DNA of 8,487 nt from Anaerolineales bacterium UBA6668 (GTDB lineage: Bacteria; Chloroflexota; Anaerolineae; Anaerolineales; UBA6668). The notes under the pieces were generated by a model. That model ran no database searches. It had not been told where the DNA came from and saw nothing but the letters and a program-made list of their open reading frames with translations. The position numbers and the translations under genes are program-made. Location: the NCBI GenBank assembly GCA_002455215.1, contig DKKK01000213.1:1-8487 (forward strand), given 5' to 3'. This document shows, piece after piece, positions 1-5,332 of this stretch (position 1 is the first letter of the stretch; every line of letters starts with the position of its first letter).

Positions 1-223
1 AAAACGCAATTTGTCCCCCGTGTTGGGTATCGCTGAAGCTCCATGAGTCGCCAGTGCGAATAATGGGGATAGGCTGTTGATAGTTTGCTGGCTAGTGAGG
101 GGGCAATGGGGGGATATTCGACACACTTTAGGCAAAATTAATGTGTGCCGAGTAAAAACAAACGCACCCACCCTACGAGTTGTCGGGGGCATCAAGCGTA
201 TTGGGCTTTAGAAAGCGTGTGTA
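1..223. other. Non-coding stretch downstream of the VanW gene; no supportable gene
   Basis: I see no convincing gene here. On the minus strand two frames stay open for about 45 codons to the window edge, but neither has a good start or recognisable protein character. A partial gene entering from the left cannot be excluded. The stretch contains an imperfect hairpin (118-151), the small inverted repeat GCTTT-AG-AAAGC (206-217), and the motif ACGCACCCACCCTACGA (162-178). The reverse complement of that motif, beginning TCGTAGGGTGGG, resembles short GTAGGGTGGG-type intergenic repeats I remember from other bacteria; this is memory, not a search. Confidence 0.4.
118..151 (-). terminator. Imperfect hairpin downstream of the VanW gene, possible terminator
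   Basis: TCGACACAC (118-126) and GTGTGCCGA (143-151) pair as a 9-bp stem with one mismatch around a 16-nt loop. It starts 73 bp after the VanW stop codon, in the right place to end leftward transcripts. No clean U-run follows the stem in that direction, so an intrinsic terminator is only a weak reading; it may just be a structured spacer. Confidence 0.2.
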
Positions 224-2104
224 CTAGTTACTATTGTCGTCTTTGACAACAGCGCCTTGGGGTAGCTTGGTGCCCGGACCAAATTCATACACCGCTTGCC
301 ACGGTTCATAGTGGGTACGCAGGCGGTCTTCCAATACGACTTCACTGCCGCGCTTCACCACCCGCTTCACTTCCACATCTGCCCCCACTGCCGAGTAATC
401 CACTTGCTTGATTTCACCATTTGCCAATGCGGCGTTTTCCACATACAAGGCCGCCGGGGGTTGTTTCTGATTGGTTACTTCGGGCTTGCCAACCGTCACT
501 TCGCGCCCATCCCCCGTGCCATAGAAACTGTAGGTGATAATACGTCCGGGTACATCTACATATACTTCAATCAACAACCAACTTTCCAGATTGTTTTGGA
601 ATTTCATATCTACTACGGGCGTAAAAACTGCCGCATCCAAACCAGGTTGACCATTGCCATATTCATAATAGCCCACCCGATAAGCGTGGGCGCTACGCTC
701 GACAATTGGGAAACCGCCAAAAAAAGCGGTGCGAAAAACCGTAGTGCTGACCTGACAAATGCCACCGCCCACGCCCTTAATCGTGCGCCCGCCAAAGATA
801 ATCAAGGCTTCGGAAAAACCATTTTCCAAACTGACATCGCCCACTGCATCGGAAAACGAGAACACTTCGCCGGGAGCCACCAAAAAGCCATTGGTGTTGG
901 TCGCACCTGCCGTAATATTGTCTATACGCTCTTGGCTAGAGCCTTGAAAATAGGTGGATTGACGGGATACCAATTCAGTTAGCCCCAACTCGGCGGCAGT
1001 GGCGGTGTCAAGCACGGCAGGGTCTTCAAAGTCAAATTGTAAGGGGATGCTGTGCGAACCTGCCAACAACTGCTCTTGAATGACTTTGATGGACTGCTCC
1101 ACATTCAACACCCGCCCACGTATAGCCGGGCGTAGCACGCTCAGGGCTTGGGTGTTCGGGTTGTAGCTTAGACGCGGATTTTCCGGCTCAATTTTCAAAT
1201 CGTCCTTAATGCCATCTAAAAAGCCGCGCAATTGCCCAATATCCAAGCCAATTGCATAATGCGCCGAATAAGGACCATCTTGGACAGGGTAGATGCGTAG
1301 CCATTGTGCCAACTGCTCTTGGGAGATTTGCCACGGGGCAGGGTCATTCGGCTGGGGTTCTGCCACCCCTACTTCCAGCGCTTGCTTTAAAATTTCGCGG
1401 GCTTTAGCGGCTTGTTCTTCTGTATCCAGCACTGCCGGGTTAAATTCTTCAACCACTAGCGGCACATCTACGGATGATAAGCCAACAAAAGGCGCTTGCA
1501 AGAGCGCCAAAGTTTGCGGAATATTGACAGCAACCCCCTTTTCGCTGGGGGTAATGGTCACATCCAGCCCGTTCAATTGCAGGCTGGCATCCACCACGTT
1601 GCGGTTAATGCCCATGGAAATCTGGCTCAATACTTGTTGGGCTTGAGCTTCGTTGTACACCATCTTTGGGGCAATATCTACCCCATTCATCCAAGCCAGC
1701 CATTGGTTCATCACATCTTCGGCAAAACTGCCCGACCGCCCCAGCCGATACGCTTCGTGGATGGTGCCGTTCAGGTCAAATGTCACGCCCATTTCTGCGG
1801 GTGAGAGTGTCCAACTTTGCTCTTGATAACGCAAGGTGACATTTTTTTGGTTCGGGTAGTCAAAAACCAAGCGCACTGCTTCCGCCGCTTCCACTTGCGA
1901 CATGCCACTCAAATCCACTCCCCACACACGCACACCGGGAAAAATCTGGTCGCGGTATTCCAACTGCATCCAAGCTAAGCCCAGCCCGACAATGCTCACT
2001 AGCACTGCACCAATTCCAACGGCGGCAATGAACATCTCACGCAAGATGCGCAGGAAAGAATTTGGACGGCGAATGGTGACGTAACGGGCGTTAGAGCGTT
2101 GCAT
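224..2104 (-). CDS. Membrane-anchored VanW family protein with C-terminal G5-like domain
   Basis: This 626-residue protein is probably anchored in the cytoplasmic membrane and faces the cell wall. A basic N-terminus (residues 1-23) precedes one hydrophobic helix (about 25-47). Residues about 60-185 and 250-345 resemble the putative peptidoglycan-binding repeats that usually precede VanW domains, with cores such as WTLSPAEMGVTF and PWQISQEQLAQWL. The VanW domain spans about 383-515 and carries the signature GVGGGICQVSTTVFR (444-458), followed by ERSAHAYRVGYY (469-480). Residues about 540-608 look like a G5 domain, a fold linked to N-acetylglucosamine binding. VanW was named from vancomycin-resistance clusters, but its biochemical role is not settled and this gene alone is no evidence for resistance. 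The ATG at 2104 leaves a sensible pre-helix tail; no Shine-Dalgarno is evident. It lies 41 bp after rdgB on the same strand, probably co-transcribed. The stop is TAG. Confidence 0.9.
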   Translation of the reverse strand: MQRSNARYVTIRRPNSFLRILREMFIAAVGIGAVLVSIVGLGLAWMQLEYRDQIFPGVRVWGVDLSGMSQVEAAEAVRLVFDYPNQKNVTLRYQEQSWTLSPAEMGVTFDLNGTIHEAYRLGRSGSFAEDVMNQWLAWMNGVDIAPKMVYNEAQAQQVLSQISMGINRNVVDASLQLNGLDVTITPSEKGVAVNIPQTLALLQAPFVGLSSVDVPLVVEEFNPAVLDTEEQAAKAREILKQALEVGVAEPQPNDPAPWQISQEQLAQWLRIYPVQDGPYSAHYAIGLDIGQLRGFLDGIKDDLKIEPENPRLSYNPNTQALSVLRPAIRGRVLNVEQSIKVIQEQLLAGSHSIPLQFDFEDPAVLDTATAAELGLTELVSRQSTYFQGSSQERIDNITAGATNTNGFLVAPGEVFSFSDAVGDVSLENGFSEALIIFGGRTIKGVGGGICQVSTTVFRTAFFGGFPIVERSAHAYRVGYYEYGNGQPGLDAAVFTPVVDMKFQNNLESWLLIEVYVDVPGRIITYSFYGTGDGREVTVGKPEVTNQKQPPAALYVENAALANGEIKQVDYSAVGADVEVKRVVKRGSEVVLEDRLRTHYEPWQAVYEFGPGTKLPQGAVVKDDNSN

Positions 2105-2145
2105 AGGTCAAAATTGGAGTAGAATATTGGACGTAGCGTGGAAGG

Positions 2146-2748
2146 CTAAGGGCGTGCCAGCCAGTTAATCAGCTTTTGGCAGGCTTGTCCGCGATGGCTG
2201 TAAAAATCTTTATCGGACAAGGGCAGTTCTGCCATCGTGCAGGCAAGTTCGGGTAGATAAAAAATGGGGTCATAGCCAAAGCCGTTTACCCCAGCAGGAG
2301 CGGTGGCGATTTGTCCGTCACACACCCCTTCAAAGAGCCATGCTTCACCTGCAGGTGAAACCAAAGCCAGCACACAGCGAAAACGTGCCGCACGTTCTTC
2401 ACCTTGCTTACCTGCTAGTTCGGAAAAAAGCAAAGCCCACTTCTCGGCGTAAGTTGTGTCTTTTCCGGCATAACGGGCGGTGTATACGCCGGGGCGGTTG
2501 TCCAGTGCCAGCACTTCCAAACCACTATCATCTGCCAACGTCCACATGCCCGACTGTTGGGCATAGGCGTGTGCTTTGAGTAGCGCATTATCGTGGTAAG
2601 TATCGCCGGTTTCTTCCACATCGGTGCGAATACCCACTGCACTCAGGTCGGTAATTTCGCTTGGAAGCGCAGTCAACAACCGTTGAAATTCGGCGCGTTT
2701 GCCCGGATTGTGTGTAGCGATGAGTAGTTTGGGAATATGAATAGACAT
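2146..2748 (-). CDS. rdgB: RdgB/HAM1 family XTP/dITP pyrophosphatase
   Basis: A cytosolic house-cleaning enzyme that hydrolyses deaminated purine nucleotides (dITP, XTP, ITP) to the monophosphate and pyrophosphate, keeping hypoxanthine and xanthine out of DNA and RNA. At 200 residues it has the normal family length. All main motifs are present: the N-terminal phosphate-binding ATHNPGK (11-17), the metal-binding region EETGDTYHDNALLKA (45-59), LADDSGLEV (71-79) in which D74 matches the proposed catalytic aspartate, GFGYDPIF (156-163) in the base pocket, and SHRG (184-187). One small deviation is FYSHRG where ISHRG is commoner. The ATG at 2748 sits just before the first beta-strand as in homologues; no clear Shine-Dalgarno is visible. 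It is the first gene of a leftward unit with the VanW gene and is divergent from nth across 645 bp. Confidence 0.95.
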   Translation of the reverse strand: MSIHIPKLLIATHNPGKRAEFQRLLTALPSEITDLSAVGIRTDVEETGDTYHDNALLKAHAYAQQSGMWTLADDSGLEVLALDNRPGVYTARYAGKDTTYAEKWALLFSELAGKQGEERAARFRCVLALVSPAGEAWLFEGVCDGQIATAPAGVNGFGYDPIFYLPELACTMAELPLSDKDFYSHRGQACQKLINWLARP

Positions 2749-2786
2749 AAAACGTTATCAGGAAAATTTGTATTTTATTTTACCGT

Positions 2787-2795
2787 ATTATTGCA
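2787..2795 (-). promoter_or_regulatory. Candidate extended -10 promoter element for rdgB
   Basis: Reading leftward, TGCAATAAT matches an extended -10 element (TGn followed by AATAAT, one mismatch to TATAAT). It would start transcription near 2780, giving a leader of about 30 nt before the rdgB ATG. No convincing -35 hexamer is seen 16-18 bp further out, which is tolerable for extended -10 promoters. The surroundings are AT-rich, so chance matches are likely. Confidence 0.3.
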
Positions 2796-2840
2796 TCATC
2801 TATACCAAGAGAGAATTAAGAAATCGTAAATTGTCTTCGG

Positions 2841-2901
2841 TATGCCTGAAAACTATCTGAACGATGTCAAATATAAACAAATTGGTAACTGTTCAGGCAT
2901 A
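2841..2901. repeat. Perfect 10-bp inverted repeat with 41-bp spacer
   Basis: TATGCCTGAA (2841-2850) is matched exactly by its reverse complement TTCAGGCATA (2892-2901). Within the spacer CTGAAC (2857-2862) can instead pair with GTTCAG (2891-2896), using part of the same right arm. The two pairings are mutually exclusive, as in a switchable RNA leader, though a DNA-level role (protein binding, ends of a small insertion) fits as well. It lies about 90-150 bp upstream of rdgB. Confidence 0.6.
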
Positions 2902-2923
2902 GTGAAACAAACAATGATGTTGG

Positions 2924-2948
2924 GTTTCCCCCCAGATAAGCGGGAAAC
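2924..2948. repeat. Short inverted repeat GTTTCCC/GGGAAAC
   Basis: GTTTCCC (2924-2930) and GGGAAAC (2942-2948) can form a perfect 7-bp stem with an 11-nt loop. The GTTTCC...GGAAAC shape recalls palindromic CRISPR repeats, but only one copy exists here, so there is no array. It is best read as part of the structured intergenic region. Confidence 0.45.
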
Positions 2949-3192
2949 AACCTAAAAATAGCACCCATCAAAATTCAGCGTAATCTCTCAACCTGAAAAA
3001 TCTGTATTACGGACAGAGGGACTTTAGCGGCACATTTCTGATTCGATACGCAAATTGGACGAATGCTCGGATGACACAGTTCAGAAAAGTGGATTCTTCC
3101 CTGATAGCGCAAGCAGAGTCGGCGATTAGGAAGTCCAGTACAACAAATTCAAGTGAAGGTAGGCTGTATGTAAAAGGTTCATTCTCACCCGT

Positions 3193-3208
3193 TTAAACTT
3201 TAGTTTAA
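3193..3208. promoter_or_regulatory. Operator-like near-palindrome TTAAACT-TT-AGTTTAA
   Basis: A 16-bp site with perfect 7-bp arms and a 2-bp centre lies about 185 bp upstream of nth and about 70 bp upstream of a TATAAT box. The size and symmetry suit a dimeric helix-turn-helix regulator. AT-rich DNA makes such palindromes by chance fairly often, and no regulator gene is in the window to pair it with. Confidence 0.35.
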
Positions 3209-3276
3209 GATACCCCTACTCAGATACTGCCATTATTTCCAGATTCAAGGTAAAATAAACTGAATTATTATCTGGT

Positions 3277-3314
3277 TATAATCTTTGGTTACTTTTACCC
3301 GACTGGATTATATG
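3277..3314 (+). promoter_or_regulatory. Candidate promoter region for nth
   Basis: A perfect -10 consensus TATAAT is at 3277-3282 but lacks a good -35 at normal spacing. A second option is TTGGTT (3285-3290), 17 bp, then TTATAT (3308-3313), giving a start near 3320 and a leader of about 70 nt before the nth ATG. Either could drive the rightward unit. These are pattern matches in AT-rich DNA only. Confidence 0.3.
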
Positions 3315-3393
3315 GATAGTGTTGTTTCTAACTTGTTGAATTTGTGCATAATTCAAGCCGGCCGGGTATGCAAAGTTTTTTCCATCTTGACCT

Positions 3394-4077
3394 ATGCCGA
3401 TTCCCACTGCCACCACCGAACAAATTGCCCAAGCGCAAGCCATGACTGATTTACTTTGGGCGCATTATGGCGATAGGCAGTGGCAAACACCGTTAGACGC
3501 GTTGGATGAATTGGTCAATACGGTGCTTTCGCAAAACACCAATGACACAAACCGTGACCGCGCGTTTGCCGCGCTAAAAGCTCGCTACCCGGACTGGCAG
3601 AAAGTTGCAGATGCGCCGCTGGCACAACTCACGGAAACCATCCGCTCTGCCGGTTTGGCAGAGCAAAAAGCCACCCATATCCAGCAAATCTTGCAAATTT
3701 TGCACAGCCAACGGGGTAAGCTATCGCTTGAGTTTTTAAAGGGAATGTCTCCTATGGAGTGCCGCGCTTGGCTAACTGCCCTGCCCGGTGTCGGACCCAA
3801 AACAGCGGCAATTGTAATGCAGTTCTCTTTGGGTATGCCCGCCTTTGCAGTGGATACGCATATCTACCGCATCAGTGGACGGTTGGGGTTACGCCCAGCA
3901 CAACTTTCGGTAAACGACACACATATCTTGCTGGAGCAACTCTTGCAACCATGCCGCTACAATACGCTTCATATTCAGCTCATTCACCTAGGGCGGGAAT
4001 TTTGTCGTGCTCGTTCCCCGCTCTGCTTACACTGCCCTTTGCAGGCGATTTGCCCGTCTAAATTCGGCGCAATTTAG
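3394..4077 (+). CDS. nth: Endonuclease III, DNA glycosylase/AP lyase with [4Fe-4S] cluster
   Basis: A base-excision-repair enzyme that removes oxidised pyrimidines from DNA and nicks the abasic site by beta-elimination. At 227 residues it is slightly longer than E. coli Nth. The helix-hairpin-helix is LPGVGPKT (130-137), with K136 as the Schiff-base lysine. The catalytic aspartate is D154 in VDTHIYR (153-159). Four cysteines, C204, C211, C214 and C220, give the exact C-x6-C-x2-C-x5-C spacing of the iron-sulfur loop. The N-terminal LSQNTNDTNRDRA (45-57) replaces the LSAQATD of enterobacterial Nth; Q47 lies at the base-flipping position. An in-frame TGA at 3388-3390, two codons upstream, makes the ATG at 3394 the first possible ATG; no Shine-Dalgarno is evident. 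It is the first gene of the rightward unit and is divergent from rdgB, another genome-maintenance gene. Confidence 0.95.
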   Translation: MPIPTATTEQIAQAQAMTDLLWAHYGDRQWQTPLDALDELVNTVLSQNTNDTNRDRAFAALKARYPDWQKVADAPLAQLTETIRSAGLAEQKATHIQQILQILHSQRGKLSLEFLKGMSPMECRAWLTALPGVGPKTAAIVMQFSLGMPAFAVDTHIYRISGRLGLRPAQLSVNDTHILLEQLLQPCRYNTLHIQLIHLGREFCRARSPLCLHCPLQAICPSKFGAI

Positions 4078-4130
4078 GCAATTTTCATGCACGTCAGATA
4101 GATTTTCGCCACGTGTGCCCAATATAGCCC

Positions 4131-4146
4131 GTGTTGAAGATAACAC
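4131..4146 (+). terminator. Small hairpin GTGTT-GAAGAT-AACAC between nth and the kinase gene
   Basis: A perfect 5-bp stem with a 6-nt loop is followed by TTGATTCTTTT. It could be a weak terminator for nth, or an attenuating or operator element just ahead of the kinase ribosome-binding site. The stem has only two G-C pairs, so it would be weak. The 85-bp gap here is the only place in the rightward cluster where a separate promoter could fit. Confidence 0.25.
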
Positions 4147-4157
4147 TTGATTCTTTT

Positions 4158-4160
4158 AGG
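4158..4160 (+). promoter_or_regulatory. Ribosome-binding site favouring a GTG start for the kinase
   Basis: The short TTTTAGG sequence ends at 4160. It is 8 nt from GTG 4169, a normal distance, but only 2 nt from TTG 4163, which is too close. This supports moving the kinase start to 4169. Confidence 0.45.
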
Positions 4161-4162
4161 TA

Positions 4163-5326
4163 TTGCCAGTGAATACAACCTTTTTTGAGACCCCATCTTC
4201 AGTTGACAGCCCACCAGAACGGTTTGCCTTACTGGATTTATGCTATCACACGCTAAGCAGTGTTTCTAATGTGCAACAGGGCTTGCCAATTGCACTCGCC
4301 GCACTCCAACAATACTTGGAGTGTGAACAAATTGAACTGCACTGCAACGAACTCTCCACACCCATCGCGTTGGCTCACGCGCCATTGGACGCGGAGAACT
4401 TACATTGGGGAACGTACCAACCCGAATATGCCACAGTCAGCAAGGGGCAAACCTATTTGCGAAACGGCTCACCCGCGCAAGTGTGGATTCCCCTGCTGTT
4501 TGCAGGTAGCCAGCATGGGGTGTTGTACCTGCAACGAGATAGCAATTTCACCCCGGCAGATTTAGACACTGCCCGCACGATTTGCTTGGCTATTTCCGGT
4601 TATGTACAAGCCAGTCACGCGCAAAATCATTTACAAGAAGCCTTTCAAGAAAAACACCGCTATGTCTCCACTGTCACCCATGAGTTAAAAGTGCCATTGA
4701 CGGCGATCAAAGGCTATACCGATTTGGTATTGACGGGCATGGCAGGCGACATCAGCGACGTACAAAAGCAATTTCTCTCTACTATCCGCAGTAATGTCAA
4801 CCGCATGTCCGGCTTAATTTCGGACTTGGCGGACATTAGCCGCATCGAAACCGGGCGTTTGCGCATTGACCTAACAGAAGTAAACCTAAACTACTGCGTG
4901 CAACAGGCGTTACGTGACATGGAACCGCAATTCACTGCTCGCAAACAACAGGTGTTGCTCTCTTTGCCGGAAACCATGCCCACCATCATATCGGACTACA
5001 GCCGGGTCATTCAAATTTTGACCAACTTGCTAAGCAATGCCAATAAATACTCGGCAGACAACGGGCAGGTGAATTTACGGGTGCAGGTGGAACCCGCACA
5101 CATTTTGATTTCGGTGCAAGATAATGGCATTGGTATCAGCGCCGAAGACCAATTGAGCTTGTTTACGCCGTTTTTCCGCTCCGAATCGCGCGAAGTGCGT
5201 TCCCAGCAAGGCTGGGGGTTGGGCTTACACGTGACCAAACGTTTGGTGGATGTGCTAGGCGGGCAAATTCACGTACAAAGCCAATTGGGTAGTGGTACAA
5301 CTTTTACCATTATTTTGCCACGCTAA
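4163..5326 (+). CDS. Soluble GAF-domain sensor histidine kinase
   Basis: A cytosolic sensor kinase of up to 387 residues with no membrane helix or HAMP domain. Residues about 20-152 form a GAF-like sensor (VWIPLLFAGSQHGVLYL, 107-123). The HisKA dimerisation domain (about 160-232) carries the phospho-acceptor H173 in VTHELKVPLTAIKGY. The ATPase domain (about 275-386) is intact: N box TNLLSNANKYS (287-297, metal-binding N292), G1 box QDNGIGI (319-325), F box LFTPFFR (333-339) and G2 box GWGLGL (350-355). It should therefore autophosphorylate. V177, four residues after H173, replaces the Thr/Asn that supports phosphatase activity in EnvZ-type kinases. The start is uncertain: TTG at 4163 or GTG at 4169. 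AGG at 4158-4160 lies 8 nt before the GTG and only 2 nt before the TTG, so I favour GTG (385 residues). An in-frame TAG at 4157-4159 rules out earlier starts. Its response regulator is not in the window. Confidence 0.92.
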   Translation: MPVNTTFFETPSSVDSPPERFALLDLCYHTLSSVSNVQQGLPIALAALQQYLECEQIELHCNELSTPIALAHAPLDAENLHWGTYQPEYATVSKGQTYLRNGSPAQVWIPLLFAGSQHGVLYLQRDSNFTPADLDTARTICLAISGYVQASHAQNHLQEAFQEKHRYVSTVTHELKVPLTAIKGYTDLVLTGMAGDISDVQKQFLSTIRSNVNRMSGLISDLADISRIETGRLRIDLTEVNLNYCVQQALRDMEPQFTARKQQVLLSLPETMPTIISDYSRVIQILTNLLSNANKYSADNGQVNLRVQVEPAHILISVQDNGIGISAEDQLSLFTPFFRSESREVRSQQGWGLGLHVTKRLVDVLGGQIHVQSQLGSGTTFTIILPR

Positions 5327-5332
5327 AACCGT

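Larger units (their letters stand above)
2749..3393. other. Divergent intergenic region between rdgB and nth, rich in inverted repeats
   Basis: This 645-bp gap is clearly more AT-rich than the flanking genes and separates two divergent units. I find no tRNA, no recognisable riboswitch and no convincing gene. What it does hold is a series of short inverted repeats: TATGCCTGAA/TTCAGGCATA (2841-2901), GTTTCCC/GGGAAAC (2924-2948), CGTAAT/ATTACG (2979-3011), TCTGT/ACAGA (3001-3017) and the near-palindrome TTAAACT-TT-AGTTTAA (3193-3208). Promoter-like sequences lie at both ends. It could hold regulator binding sites, a structured leader or small RNA, or remnants of a decayed insertion; the sequence alone does not decide. 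Confidence 0.6.

Noticed and set aside
1..135. Partial gene on the minus strand at the left edge
   Set aside because: Two overlapping frames stay open to the edge for about 45 codons, but neither has a start, a ribosome-binding site or recognisable protein character.
296..982. Long open frame (228 codons) on the plus strand inside the VanW gene
   Set aside because: It is antisense to a clear VanW domain, its protein has no recognisable motif, and its composition reads as a shadow of the minus-strand gene.
224..2104. Vancomycin-resistance determinant
   Set aside because: VanW-domain proteins are widespread and not diagnostic. No vanA/vanH/vanX-type ligase, dehydrogenase or dipeptidase is present here.
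2924..2948. Single CRISPR repeat
   Set aside because: The GTTTCCC...GGGAAAC shape fits, but there is only one copy and no regular spacer or cas gene.
3175..3192. tRNA T-arm-like GGTTCATTCTCACCC
   Set aside because: No acceptor stem, anticodon arm or D-arm can be placed around it.
3071..3196. Possible 41-codon ORF (MTQFRKVDSS...) in the intergenic region
   Set aside because: The frame is open from 2996 and has an ATG, but there is no convincing ribosome-binding site, no recognised similarity and no coding-like bias. Its stop falls inside the palindrome at 3193-3208. A chance frame is the simpler reading.
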